The notes under the pieces were generated by a model. It searched no databases. It was not told the DNA's origin and saw only the letters and a list, made by a program, of their open reading frames with translations. The position numbers and the translations under genes are program-made. From positions 28,821,285 through 28,885,284 of the forward strand of contig CM046351.1 of NCBI GenBank assembly GCA_025403435.1: DNA of 64,000 nucleotides. Reading direction: 5' to 3'. Of this stretch, positions 1 to 12,657 are shown piece by piece. This DNA is from Artocarpus heterophyllus (taxonomy: Eukaryota > Streptophyta > Magnoliopsida > Rosales > Moraceae). Within the stretch, counting starts at the first letter, position 1; each line of letters begins with the position of its first letter.

Positions 1-315
1 AGCTACGTCTATTTTTAACCGCTACACAATAATTCATTAAGATGATGAAGAAGTTAACAAGAAAAAAATTACACTCGTTCTAGAATTTTTCTTTAACCTC
101 TCTCTCATTCTATATTTTCTGAGTTACAAAAATAAGCCATAGTATCTCCTATTTATAAGAGAATACAAAAGAATGGGTCAATTTCTCAAAAATAAGATTG
201 ATTCGTGACATAGGGTCATTCCCTGACCTACTGTCGCGGTGTCGAAGTTCAAACATCACAGCACTAAGCTCTCTACCTGAAGTACTAGAAACTCAACAAT
301 TGAATTCATACAAAG

Positions 316-775
316 TACAACGTTTTCTTTAGTTTCAGAGGTGAAGACACTCGTAAGAATTTTACTAATCATCTTTATGCCACATTGTTGTATCGGAGTT
401 CAATCTAGACCTACATAGATAAGAAAAGCCTCGAGTAAGGAGAGAAAATTTCACTTGCATTCTTGACAGCAATAGAGGAATCAAAACTTTCTCTTGTCAT
501 CTTCTTTAAGGATTATACTTGTTCAAGATGGTGTTTAGATGAATTAGTGCACATACTGAAATGCAAGAAGAAAATAGGTCAGATTGTTACACCTGTCTTC
601 TTTCATGTCGATCCATCATATATAGGAAAACAAAGGGAAAGTTATGGTGCTGCCTTTGTTGCACATTAAAAACGTTTCAAGAAACATGACATGAACAAAG
701 TGGAAGGGTGGAGGAATGCTTTGAAAGAAGCAACTGGTCTATCTGGGATAATTTGCAGTAAGCTGAGTAAGTGCT
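316..775 (+). pseudogene. TIR-domain exon of a TIR-NBS-LRR resistance gene (relic)
   Basis: Reading one frame from 316 gives a recognisable plant TIR domain: VFFSFRGEDTR near the start (TIR box 1), then the IEESK.SLV.F.KDY block, SRWCLDEL, a charged CKKK segment and PVFFHVDPS. These come in the order and spacing of TIR-NLR immune receptors, where TIR acts as an NADase/signalling domain in the cytosol. The frame is broken by three stops: TAG in the YID segment (about 406), TAA after SLE (about 436) and TAA after AFVAH (667). The tail KVEGWRNALKEATGLSG ends near a possible donor, as the first exon of such genes does. No NB-ARC or LRR follows within the next kilobases, so this is a detached, dead exon. 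The open 463-669 stretch begins with TTG and is not an independent gene. Confidence 0.88.
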
Positions 776-2039
776 AGTTTTTATATATCAATATATGTTT
801 ATTCTTAAAGTTTATTTTTATAAATATATATTTATTCTTATTTTACACTACTAACTAAATTAGTATGTCCATGCCTACTCAATAAGACGTATACTAATAT
901 TATATATATTTTTCACCCCTTTCCAATCCTACAGCGACCTTGTTGGGAAGATCGATCCTCGTAATCTTTCTACATGGAGTGATATATCGTAAGAGTATTA
1001 ATTTAGACTCTACACTTCTTAACTATTTTGAGTATAAAATTAATTAACGTCCTGTCCCTTTTTGAATTTTTCATTAGCTTTCCTTATTTTCTTTAAAGGT
1101 GTTTATAAGGTTTTTTTTGGGGTCAAATTGACTATTAACTGAGAAAAATATATGACTTACTTAGAAATTTAAAATCTAGAGGTATAACTGTGATGAAGAC
1201 CAATATATATGTATGTGTTATGGTTTTTTGGATTAAAACACAAAGTATAAAACGAACAAAAAGCTCGTTTTTCAAATAAATAATTTAGTAGTGCAATCAT
1301 ATTGGACTTCCTCCTAAGTTATTTGATAAATAGGAAGTCTCCATATTTCAAGTTTAAGTCTTATTGTAGAAAACTACCAGTCATTTACTGGGGGTAAGAT
1401 TTCAATCTTCTCGATTAACATACATAATTGATCATTTGAAACATGGACGAAGCTAAGAAAATTTGTTGTGAAGCTTGAGTTAAATAAAAATTTTAAATTT
1501 TTTTAAATTAAGAGAAAGAGGGGAAGCAAATTAAGATAACATAATGGCCACTTGGTTTGGTTCAGGAGCTGTTTGAAATTAGAGAAAAATGTGGGGGGAA
1601 AACTATAAATTTTTACAAACTTTAATGGGGCCATTTGGAAAATTAATAACGATCATTTGCTGCAAAGTTGTTCTAATAACAAAAGAGTGTTTGCAATAAT
1701 ATACAAGGGAAAGAATTCATAATATATAGGCTTGTAGCCTTTTCAATGTAAATTTGATGAGGAACTGGAATATTATAGTTATAGATAGGTGTCTTCTTGC
1801 TTAGGTTTTCCAAAAAAAATAATAATAATAAATTATATAAAAAAAAAAAGTTTCACTACTTTCAGAGTAAATCCCTGTCCACAATGTGATTCTTTGGAAT
1901 ATATTGAAACTTTTTTGCTTTCAAGCTGTAATGATTTATATGTCCAAGATGTAAGACCTTGGCAACATTAATGTTATCTTTCCTTAAATTTCCAGCTAAC
2001 ATCCGCAGTTTCACCTCTAGACCATTCATTGAAAAATTT
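776..2039. other. Intergenic, no gene seen
   Basis: AT-rich sequence with short homopolymer tracts. I see no NB-ARC continuation of the TIR exon, no conserved coding block and no clear repeat. Open frames here are short and of low-complexity composition. Confidence 0.6.
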
Positions 2040-2340
2040 ACAGGTGTTTAGAAGTATAGTTTGAACCAACTATTTAAAATATAAATAGTGTAAAGTTTTT
2101 ACATGCTATAGTTAAAAAGTACAGTATAAAACTCTTATATATTATAGTTTTTAAATCTAAATTGATGGTTTAAACTATTCTCTCAAACATTCTTAGCGTG
2201 TTTGAAATGAGTGTTTGAGAAAGCAGTTAGAACTGAATATGTTGGTTTAAAAACTATAACATACAAAGACTTTACACTATATCAACTTTTTACTTTTTAT
2301 TATAGCTATTTAGAACTTTACCTGTATATGTGGTTAAATA
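2040..2340. repeat. Two adjacent MITEs of the GTGTTTG/TGTAGCATGTGAGAGC family
   Basis: Two head-to-tail copies (about 2040-2190 and 2200-2340) have GTGTTT-type ends and the internal pattern shared by many elements in this window: ...CTATAGTAT..AAAGCTCTTATATG... on both strands, so each copy is roughly self-complementary. Diverged; exact ends and target duplications are not clear. Confidence 0.6.
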
Positions 2341-2927
2341 ACCAATTTTCTTTTTTTGGCAAAATCCGGGAAAACAACCTTTCTTTCATAGAAAATCCGA
2401 TTAGACAATTTTTATTTTTTTTTGGCGAAATACAAATATCAACAGGAAGATGTCAGCTTCTCAAAAGTGAAAACTGTGACCAACTAAACAGCAGATCAGA
2501 TCATGAGAAGTATTTGAAGCTAGTAACAAAGAATGGCCAGTGTTTAGGTATCTGAGACGTAAGTAAAGAGAGTTCAAAAAAAATCCAAACTTTTTTACAA
2601 TCGTTAAAAAGTTCTTAACAACGCCAAATAACAAAATAATTTAAGCCTAAACACTCAAAATGAGGTGTTAGTAAATACAAAATTAATTGTTTGTTATGAT
2701 CATCAAAATATTAATTGGTTTTCAATCAAATGCAACCCTTAGAACCAACCGTAGTCATCATTCAATTTTAAGGTAAGATAACTCTTTCATAGCTAAAAGA
2801 GAAGAAGAACTAAAGACTTGTCTAAGAACACCCTCCCTAGGCTGATTAAGCAAATCTTCAACATCAAGCGCTCTGAGTAATACGACGGGATACCGAGATA
2901 CATGTTCTAGGAACAAAAGAAATATTA

Positions 2928-3047
2928 GGGCCCGTTTGTTTTGATACTCGAATCACGGTTTGAATCATTTTGCTACAGTATTTTCTCTCACAAAAATTTA
3001 AATCTTCATTCAAATACTCTATTCAAATACTCGAACCAAACGGACCC
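2928..3047. mobile_element. Tourist-like MITE, copy 1
   Basis: About 120 bp with inverted ends GGGCCCGTTTGTTTTGATAC and ..CGAACCAAACGGACCC. The inside contains TACAGTATTTTCTCTCAC and AAATTTAAATCTTCATTC. Near-identical copies lie at 40463-40581 and, inverted, at 46101-46218. The left flank is TTA, as expected for PIF/Harbinger-type MITEs; the right flank has drifted to ACA. Confidence 0.75.
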
Positions 3048-4217
3048 ACACGATTTAATATTTACTCTTACAAATCAAAATATGCCCACTCTATATTACA
3101 AGGGTAAAATGCTTGACAAAAGCAGTGACAAGGTCTAGTCTCGCATATTATATGAGACGCATTTCAATTTTCCAAACTTTTGTTTTTCACTTTTTTTGAA
3201 TGAAGAGAGAAGATAATTGATATTAAAAATAAAGTCGTACATCCTAACTAAATTGGCACCCACTAGACTCCAAATCTTTTATCAAAGCTCTCACTTAAAT
3301 TTATTAAAATAAAATAAAAGGAAAAAGTCTAGAAATACAAAAAAGTTCACAGATAAGTACTTGTAAAGAAGCAAACACAAACAAAATTAACAATAGAGCA
3401 AAACTAGAAGCTGATAAGAAAATCTTGATGAAGATTATCAAAGTTAAGAACACCCAAACTTAAAAAAAAAAATGATATACTCTTAGGAAGGCCTCGTTAG
3501 AACCCTCCCTCGTAAAACTCAAAAAGAAAAATTCAAAGGACAAAAAAAGAGGGCATGAACAATGTTTAAACCTAAGAAATCTATCCAAGTCGATCTATCC
3601 ATGAAGAAAAACAATAAGAAGGCATGCCCTCCATAACTTGGGCAAGAAGATCCAAGCTGAAGGGAGGAGCATTGATCAATGTTTTAGCCTTCCAACTTAA
3701 TTGTGAGACAAATTTCGCAAGTGAAATGTTGATTTTATGTGTGGATACACAACTAATGAGTGTAATAAGATGCTTTGTTAGTCTAGTTGTAAAATTTAAA
3801 TGACCCCATTTATCTTAAAGTCATAAATAGTGAAACTATCTACAAAACTCAACACTTGAAGGTGTATATATAGGCAAAAGAATGAATTGGTATATTCTCC
3901 GGTACATGAATAGTGTGTCATTTACCTCAGAAAACAAAAAAAAAAAAAGAAGCGTTTCATTATGATGCTTTTTCATTGTTACTTTTCTGAAGTGAAAAAC
4001 GTAAATGACCAAAACTGATAAGTTATAGCCGAGCCCCAGAGGTAAAATTATTGGTGCTCCGGGAATGGTTTCTTCTCAAATCGGCCTTTACAAAAGCCCA
4101 GTTCTCATATCTCATTTCACATTGGACTTTAAGTTCCAAGGGTACCCAACCTAGTTTACAAGAAGTTGTAGCTAAAATCACCCTGAGATTTACGCTGAAT
4201 CCATGTTTAGTCTTTAA
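3048..4217. other. Intergenic, unassigned
   Basis: AT-rich DNA. At about 3488-3535 a segment reads AGGCCTCGTTAGAACCCTCC, resembling the inverse of a stretch at 38867-38925 inside the hAT element. It may be repeat-derived. No coding region is supported. Confidence 0.5.
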
Positions 4218-5984
4218 CATTTAAAAAATCTAATTTTAATCCTTAATTTATTATTTTAGTTCAGTTCTAGTTTTTTCATCACTTTTAAATTAAATATTTA
4301 GCAAAAAATTTTCAAATGTCACACTTTAATCCCTAGCGTGTTACTTTATTTCACATTTGGTCCCTTTGTCATAACTAACGGTTATTATAGACTAAAATTT
4401 AAAAAGTTTAAATAAAAAATATAACGATTTTGATACATGCAATTAAAAATAGAATTTATCATATTGTTAGTAAAATGAGTGTTAATTAAGAAAAACATGA
4501 ATTAAACTTTAACATCAATATATAATTATTGGATAATCACATATTATAAATAACAAGTTATGAATTATGGTTTGTGGCATTATACATAACAAGTTATGCA
4601 TTATGATTTATATACTATGTTAAATTATCATAATTTTGAATATCATAATTAATATTTATACACATGCACACATAATATATTGACATTAAATGTTCTACTT
4701 TGCCTTTTTAAAAAATTGAAACTCGTCTAAAAAAATAAGATAAATTGTTTTTTTTTTAATTTTAATTACATGAATCAAAATTGTTATATGGGAGAATTAA
4801 GAAAATAGACCACACTTATATTGAGAATAAAAATTAATATCCCAAGTTTGAAACAAAATAAATAAGTAGGCTAAAAAAACATAAATGCACATTTACTAAT
4901 TGGTTAAATCACAAAAATAACCCCAATTTAATTATTAACAATTAATTATTAACATTTAATATTTTTTCTTTTTTTCTTCCTTTCTTTCTCTTCCTTTTCC
5001 CACGTTTCTTTCTCTTCCCTTCTCTCTCTATTGTCTCCCAATGAGAGATCACCATTGCCATAAGAGTTGCGCCAGGAAGTTGTAGAAGCTATGCAGCTGG
5101 AGTTGCAAGGCCAAATCACAATAGCTGCGCCCCAGATTCACGAGGCCGAGGTCTAGGAGCTGTGCCGCTGGAGTCGTGAGGCCCAATCACAGGTGCTGCT
5201 CCGTCGGAGCCGAGAGGTCGAAGTCGCAGGAGTTGTGCCGCTGGAGTCGCGAGGTCGAATCACATTAGCTACTCTGTCGGAGTTGTGAGGTTGAAGTCGC
5301 AGGAGCTACGTTGTTGGAGTCCCAGGGCCGAAGTTGCAGGAACTACACAGCCAGAGTCCCGAGGCTGAAGTCACAAGAGCTGCGCCACCGGAGTCTTGAG
5401 GCTAAAGTCATAGGCATTGGGAGAAGCCGCCGAAGTCACACCAAGAGGGAGAAGCCATCATCGTCGGAGGTAGGCATCGACTGAAGTCACGCAGGGACAG
5501 CACTGTCGCCGGAGTTGCTGCTAGGGCTGGAGAGAAAAAAGGAGGGAGAGGAGAGAGAAAGTAGATCTAACGTCTTTTTGGAGGAGATGAAGAAGATAAG
5601 GGAAAAATTGATAATTTCAGTGTCTAAACAGAGAGAAAATTACAAAAATGTTATATATTTTAATATTTTTAAAGTTGTGTTATTTACTGACATTAACAAT
5701 AAAAGGTGTACTAATTGATACAATTTCCCTTGTTATATTTAGTTTATTGCTAAATAGAGGGATCAAAAGTCAAACAAAGTAATAAATTAAGGATAAAAAA
5801 TAAAACAAAGTAATAGATTAGAGACTAAAGTGAGACATTTTAAGAATATTTAGATAAATATTTAGCATCCAACTAACAGAGGGACCAAAAACTAAAACAA
5901 AGTAAAAAATTAGAGACCAAAATGAGACTTTTTAAATATGGGGTAGTAAATCAAAATTGAGTGCAAACTTCAATGACCATTTGT
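4218..5984. mobile_element. Probable nonautonomous MULE-like element with long inverted repeats
   Basis: The left side (about 4218-4400) and the reverse complement of the right side (about 5755-5984) match along ~180 bp. Both read ATTTAAAAAxTCTxATTTT.., then AATTTATTA.TTT.GTT, a TAAATATTTAG block and TTTGGTCCCT. The right terminus, read inward, starts TCACAAATGGTCATTGAAG, a wording common at MULE ends in dicots. There is no transposase. The inside holds a pyrimidine tract (about 4960-5035) and a GC-rich tandem array. Ends are approximate and I could not fix a 9-bp target duplication. Confidence 0.55.
5080..5440. repeat. GC-rich degenerate ~36-bp tandem array
   Basis: About nine imperfect units of the type GGAGTCGCGAGG-TCGAAGTCGCAGGAGCTGCGCCGC follow each other. 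Spacing between GGAGT..GAGG landmarks is about 36-38 bp. Composition is strikingly GC-rich against AT-rich surroundings. The unit length is near a multiple of three in places, but stops and spacing shifts argue against a coding repeat in the present sequence. Confidence 0.65.
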
Positions 5985-7330
5985 GATATTAACTCGAATA
6001 GCTGATAACTAGTTTTAAATTATGGTGATAAATAAATAATATATTTACTGTAATTGTTAATAAATAGCAACTTCAATCACTTAGTTTAGAAAGTAAGTAA
6101 GAACTTAAAGTTAAAATTTAAACACTGTAGCATGTAAAACCTTTATACTATAACAACTACTGTAGCATATGAAAATTTTACACTATAGCAAGTTAGAACT
6201 TTAGAACTTTAAGTTCAAATTGCTTCTCAAACAAAGCCAAACTAAGGTTGATAACAGTAAATAATAATAATGATAATAATAACAATAATGTGTATTTGCT
6301 AAAAAATTAGTAAATGTTACTAAACAAAAAATAACAGAAATATTGACAAGTATATATAGTGTTCACTTCATGAGAATAAATATAATAAATTCTCGATTTA
6401 TTAAATTTTATCACAGGATATATCTGTAAATTTATCAAATCTCATAATAGGCAAATCAAGTTAATTCTAAATTTATCAAATCTTCTAGAAAAATTAGATC
6501 TGCTTTCACTTAAAAATTTTAGTCATTTACTAATGTTACTTTTATGTGGATAGTTTAGAAAATTCTGTTCTCATAGAAAATCCGCCTTTCATCTGCCGAA
6601 ACATTAGGACGGTCTTGGTATTAGATCACTCGAGTCTATGAAAGCGGGTTCTTGAAAAATTTTTGTTGGAAAATTATAAATAAAAATAGGAGAAATTAAT
6701 ATTTCAAGGATTTTCAAACTTCCTAAGGTCTAGTTACTATATCCATCTGGCCTTCTTTTTGGGTTCATTATAAAATGCTTTTATGGAGTGCTAAATATCG
6801 ACTTTTTTTTCTATACTATTTTTTGACATGTGTTATTTCAATTCTTTCAAACAAATCCATCTAATAACAAGTCACTTCTATTAATTTTTTTCAGTGTAGT
6901 GTTATTCACTTCTTCAAGGCCCTCCTACCCAATGTGTACAGTATATAGCACTCATTATAAATGCTTTTTTATTTTTATCTTCACAGTTAGATTCTTCTTC
7001 TTTTATTTTTTTAAAATTCTTCGTCGTTTTTTTTCTTTTGTCGCTCATCTATACCATATTGTATATATGAACATGATATTATGCTCCATTCTAAGTTGGT
7101 GGATTTTTTTTTTTGCCGCTCATCTACCATATTATATGTATAAATAGGATTTGGTTATCTTTATTGTTGGGGTCAGACTTTTAAAGTGTTTGAGAGAGTA
7201 GTTTAAACTATCAGTTTGAGTTTGAAAGCTGTAGCTTGTGAGAGCTTTACACTATAACTTGTTTTACTATAGCATATAAGAGCTTTACGTTATTTACAGT
7301 TTAAATTACTCTTCTAAACACGCTATTCAT
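5985..7330. repeat. Intergenic DNA with two MITE copies (about 6085-6240 and 7170-7325)
   Basis: Both segments carry the ACTGTAGCATATGAAAGCTTTACACTATAGC pattern in forward and inverted form, with GTTTGAGA/TCTCAAAC-type ends (AAAGTGTTTGAGAG at 7180; CTTCTAAACACGCT at 7311). The rest is AT-rich with no supported gene. Confidence 0.6.
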
Positions 7331-7339
7331 CTACCATTC

Positions 7340-7790
7340 ACAACCGTATATGTTATTAGCGATCATTTCACTTGGAAGTAACCAAACGTTCATACTAATC
7401 AGCTAGTCGTTCACTCAATATTTGTCTACTTGACAGTCGCCTAGTCGTCTGCTCGATGGTCACCTAATCAACTACTCGATAATCACATTGTTGCCTACTC
7501 ACCATTCAACGACCTCCCATACGTAAGAAATGACGAGTTGTTCGCTATTCATCACTCGTTATTTGTTAGTTGTCATTACAAGCTGAAAAGAATACTCGCT
7601 ACTTGGTCTTCACTCTTTGTTACTCGCCACTCGTTGGCTCATCATTCATCATCCGTTACTCGTCACTACTCATTTGTTGGCTCATTGCTCATTACCTCGT
7701 CACTTGTTGGCTCAACAAATGTAGCCGAGTCGACTCGCCACTAGTTGATGTCATTTGACACTCGATCGCTAGTCACTTGCCACTTGTTGC
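7340..7790. repeat. Degenerate short repeat rich in ACTCGTxACTCGTTGGCTCATT
   Basis: Variants of CGTCACTCGTTGGCTCATT recur irregularly (for example 7618-7650, 7668-7700, 7700-7720). Overlapping open frames here come from this biased composition, not from a protein family. Confidence 0.55.
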
Positions 7791-8165
7791 TTGCTTATTG
7801 TTTTGTAATTCACGATGACGGTTAGCAACTCTGATCTTTACGGACACATCTCAACGACTACCACTATCGGAAGAATGTGGGGATATGAGTATGTAGTAAT
7901 CGCCCACTACTTCACACCAGTACTACACGCAACTACCCCGCGACAAGAGGAAGTGGTAACTACTCATGTAACCACCTCATCCACCCTCTATAAATAGAGG
8001 GGGTGACTCTTCCAAAAAAAATCATGCCACTTTACTTACTATTTCTCCATAGAAATCACTCTAGAAACATTATGCTCAACTTACCTTGTAAAATTTAATG
8101 CAACATAAAGAACAACTTCACAGTGGATATAACTCATTCAAGAGTGAACCACTACAAATGTTGGT
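7790..8165 (+). mobile_element. LTR-like fragment with TATA box
   Basis: CTATAAATAGAGG at 7987 is followed, within ~150 bp, by CTTGTAAAATTTAATGCAAC and then AGTGGATATAACTCATTCAAGAGTGAACCACTA. This U3-R-U5-like order is typical of plant LTR retrotransposons. Neither a TG..CA boundary nor internal coding domains could be identified, so it is called a fragment. Confidence 0.45.
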
Positions 8166-8989
8166 TTCATGATTTACCTTCTACTTTTAGTTTTATTCAT
8201 TGGCTATTCATTGACTCAACACCACCTGCAGTTACACACAGTGATCAGACTTCTTGCTTCTTCTCGCGGTGGTCTAGTCTGCTTAACCTGTAAAGAAAGA
8301 GAACAGTGGGGAGTCAAAGGACACTGGTGTGGTGTCTGCCAAGGATACTCCAATATTAAAGTCAATTGGGTGATTAAGGTAAGCTAGTAGGGAGTTAGGC
8401 AAGAGAGTCCATTACCTTTGGGATGGAGTTAATGTTCCTATTTATAGTGTTTAGTTTGGACTGGGTATCAGTCGGATGTGACCCGAGATCTAGGTGTATA
8501 GGTATATGACACCCTGAGGCCTAGTGACAAGTGTCAAGATCTCCTTAAATAGAGGATTTTTTAATGGAGGGTTACGACGTTGCCTCATGATGGCTTAATA
8601 TGTTGTTACTCCTATTTATTTGAAGTATAAGTGTGTTCGGCAAAGATGCTCTGGTCAGCATACTTGTAGTCCTTGAATTTGGCCTAGTCGGTTGAATCTC
8701 TTCACGAAGCCGATGGGAGCTATATGGCGAAACCTTGGGAAAGTGAGTTTCTAGTCAAATCTTCTCCTCGAGATGTGTGCTCTACAGGGTACATCGAGAA
8801 CACCCATAACATGAATTGTGGGGGGACGATTGTAGTGTCAAATTTTGGAAGGATAATTTGATGGCTCCTAATTGTTTTTTGGATTTCTGATGCATGATAA
8901 CTTTCCCCTTGATGCTAATGTGGGGGCTTTTCCATTAGATGGTAAATAGGTACTAGAAAGTGCTACATTTAAATTATTCAAAACGCTTC
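8166..8989. other. Repeat-like sequence, unassigned
   Basis: Higher GC than the surroundings. It contains a CCAAGGATACTCCAATATTAAAGTCA block and, on the minus strand, CACTATAAATAGG (about 8438-8450). Similar wording is known from noncoding parts of large plant LTR elements, so it is probably a retroelement remnant. No coding domain is visible. Confidence 0.4.
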
Positions 8990-11900
8990 TTAAAACTTAC
9001 GAAGAAAGCATTTATTTTCTTAAAATGTTTTTAAAACTTCTTTTTAAAAACAATGAAAACTTTTCTTTTTGCAGCATAAAACTGCCGCAATGGTATCTAT
9101 ACCAACCTTTGCATCTGTCCACTATAACAGCGAGCTCTTCTACTAGTCTCCCGTAGGATTACCTACAGCATGAAGGAACTTATAATAAGCTTACGCTCAA
9201 TAAGTCCAAACAAATCTCACGAAACATAAACTTCAGTATAAAATTTTTCTCTTAAAATTTTTTTCGTAAAACATTTTTCATAAATGTTTCTCATAAGATA
9301 TTTCTAAAATGTTTTTCACAAAACGTTCTTCATAAAAACATTACTTAAAAAGAATGTAAACAATATCATAAATGTATGATTCCATTTATGCTCATTTATG
9401 AACATCCTTTTATGAACTTCTAAACATTGTTCATAAGTTACTTAAACTTCTTATCATTGTTCTTATCTTTCCTTTATCTTGAGGACATAAGTGTTTGTAC
9501 CAACATCTTCAATCATGAGATCGTAAAGATAATGCTTCCCTTGTGGAAGACTTAAGACCATCGAACAACGAGGTCATAATTTTAATATAATTTGCATACC
9601 TCATATCAAGGAGGCTGGTACGACACTTTAATTATCATTTTGTATTTACCTTCTTGTAAATTTTAATTAGCATATCAAATGCTAAATATACCATATGCTA
9701 TAACTTAACATTTACTTAATCGTTAAACATAACACATGCAAAACATATTGCAAATTATAACTCGAACTTTTAAACATTATGTATAACAATGCAAGCATAC
9801 TTCAAACATATAAAAGTATTTAAAAATTATTTTTTTATGCCGTAGGTGAGGTTTGAAACTTAGTTGGATAACACTCTAACGTTCCAACTCTCTGCATTCC
9901 CTTCCATTAGTCGGTTCTGTATCTTATTCAAACGACACCCGACTATTAGCTAATTTTCTCATTATCGACTTACTTGATTAACGAAACTTAAATATTTCTG
10001 TTCATTCCTTATATTCAACTTTGTTTCTTATCGGTTTACCTTTCTTTTACTTAACTTGAAAGTCCCTTAGTTTAATTTTCTATCTTACTTGACGATTTCA
10101 TTACTTTACATATTATGAAACATTTTTCGTCTAAGGGCGTCTCGCTAATTTGGAAGGCACGGGTCTATTTTAGCGGCTTTCTTAAAAATGACGATTTTAC
10201 CCTTATAGGTTTTTCGTAAGCCTTTTAACTTAAACATTACTTGGCTAAACTTCTCATTTTGTTTTGTAGTTCCATCACTTACAGGTTACGAAAAAAATCC
10301 CGCTAAGGGACATTTTTCTAAATCTGACATTTTGAGATCTATTTAGGCCTTTTTACAGAAAATAACCATTTTACTATTGACAGGTCTTAAAAACTTTCGA
10401 GACCCATTTTAAAACAAAACTTATGTTTCTTTATTACCTGTAATATGATGAAAACTGAAACATCGGTTTCCTTTTCATAAAAATCCATTTCATGAAAACT
10501 CTACGATTTTTACCCATAATATGAAAACTTTGGCGATTACACCTTTAACGTGTTTCTTATTCTTTACTTGATAAAAAATTTTAAGTTCTGTCAAACTTAT
10601 AATATGTGGTTACTCACTGCTCATAGCAGTGCAGAAAACCAACGTTTCACATTGAAAATTCCTAATCATAAGGTTTTACGGTTTTAACCTAAAACACAAA
10701 TTTTTTGACATTTTTGCCCTCGACCCGGACCAAAAACAACCGCTTTATACCAAAACATCAAGCTTTTTGCAAGGATTAAAACTTACAAAACCTCCTTGGT
10801 CTAACTCAAGTCATTTCAAACCATTTTCTTTTTTACAAAATTTTGTACTTAATCAGTATAGAATTTTCGCAAATTATTTGAGATTCTTAATCATTTGGAT
10901 GAGATATATAGCTTTTATGTTTTAATTTTTCTCAAAATCAGTCATCTTAATGACGTTCTTGATAAGGCAGAACTAAAATCAACATTTTCGGCTATCTTCA
11001 ATCAGATTCGAGCAGGATTTCTTCATGAAAGTTGTTTGGTTCGATGTTTCTAATAAATTACATGTTGAATCCAAAGAATAATTCAGCCTTTAAGGGCCTC
11101 AAACATTTAATTCTTTCAAAAAATTCCTTAACACACTTTTTTGTTGCACCTTAACTTATTTTAGCTTGATTTCCTAATGTCTAATCTCATTTAAACCTTT
11201 CCAAATATTTAATCAAGCACTTAGCATATAAAATAATCATGCCATATAGTTTTCTTTTTATGCCGTGGTTAAAATCATTTTATCAAATACTTACTTTGCT
11301 TAAACTTAGTGTTTATAACAAAGTTATCACACTTTGTCTTTTTAACCTTAAACCATAATTTTTCATCTTTCTACTATCATTATCACCCTCTTAACATAGC
11401 ATTTAATCATACTATAGAGTCTCTTATACAAGCTATAGTCTAAAAAGATTGCAAACCATAATCTTAATTCATGAAAACAACATATTTTCAAGACTTGGGT
11501 TTTAGAATTTAGCAAGGATTTCTTCAAGCTTTTGATCCTCTTTTGAGAAGCTTAAACCTTAATATTCCTACTTGACATTAACCATAGCAAAACCCCAATC
11601 AAAACCTATCCATAAACTCAAGAAAACTACTAAAATCCATAGAATAAATATTGGATTCTTACCTCTAAAATTGCCAATCTTTTCTTCTCAACATTTGAAC
11701 TTGTTTCCTTAGATGATTTGGAGGCTTAAAATTATCAAAATTTTGAAAGAAACCTTTACTATAGGGAGAAAATTTGAGAGGAGAAATGGGAGGAAATTTT
11801 TAATGACTTTAACAAACTTTTTCTCCAAGATATCCTTAGGTATTTATAAAACATAACTAGGGACCTAATTGCAAATTGCAAAGATGGCTCCTCCACTTAT

Positions 11901-12108
11901 ACCACAATTGGTTTCCAAGGGAGAGATGTGGCACTTTCTCCTACTTTGGAGTGTCTTTTTTTCTTTTCTTCATCGCCATAAAAAAAGATGACAACATTTG
12001 GTCATCTTTTCACTTAATTAAAACTTGGCTCCACCACAAGTCCAAAACCAAGTATGTCATAGGTGAGGTGGCCAAATTTTCAACCTTTCATGTGTAATTG
12101 CTGGATTC
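8990..12108 (-). mobile_element. Old LTR-like sequence, first part (split by the 17-kb gypsy element)
   Basis: The block at 9073-9240 (ACTGCCGCAATGGTATCTATACC.., CCTACAGCATGAAGGAACTTATAATAAGCTTACGCTCAATAAGTCC) is homologous to both LTRs of the gypsy element (12388-12558 and 26478-26650). The later part shares the same style of repeated 'tttttgcccct' and 'aaaatttt' wording. It therefore looks like an LTR of a related but older family on the same strand. It stops at the CTTAT target duplication of the inserted element and resumes at 29115. Its outer left boundary is not defined. Confidence 0.55.
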
Positions 12109-12113
12109 CTTAT
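12109..12113. repeat. Target site duplication CTTAT (left)
   Basis: CTTAT immediately precedes TGTCATAACC, the left end of the gypsy element. The same five bases follow its right end at 29110-29114. Confidence 0.85.
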
Positions 12114-12657
12114 TGTCATAACCCGCTTTTTTACGGGCCATGCTTTAACACTTTTCTTACTTATGTATTTAAGAAAAATCGTGGAAGTACTTTTTTTTCA
12201 AAGTAACAAAAAACATCACACATACATACTTAAACTTTTTTTGTAATCACTTACATATTCACATAAGCAAACTTTCTTTTTTCTTTTTTTTTTTTACAAA
12301 ATCATATACTTAACATATCAAAAGAGGTCTTATCTCACTAAACCATACTATTTCTTTTCATACAATCGGTTCCAAAATAACTCAATTTACATAGCAACGG
12401 AAACATAACTACAGCGGTATCTATACCCTGATCTACACATCGCTCATACTCTACCGCCAGCTCACCAATACAATCATTCTGATCTCTTGTTGGAAATTCC
12501 TACAGCATGAAAAACTAGGTGAGCTTATGCTCAGTAAGTCCAAACAAAGCCCACATGAATCTTATACTAATATGCATGATCCGTTATGCTTTCTTATGAA
12601 CATTCCTTATTCTTATCCTATCTTATCTTTTACTAGGGCCTAAGTGCTCGTACCATA

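Noticed and set aside
930..1000. Second exon of the TIR-NLR gene
   Set aside because: TTGTTGGGAAGATCGATCC looked P-loop-like for a moment, but no kinase-2 or GLPL motifs follow and the frame closes quickly.
5080..5440. CRISPR-like array
   Set aside because: Units are degenerate and contiguous without unique spacers, in a plant nuclear genome.
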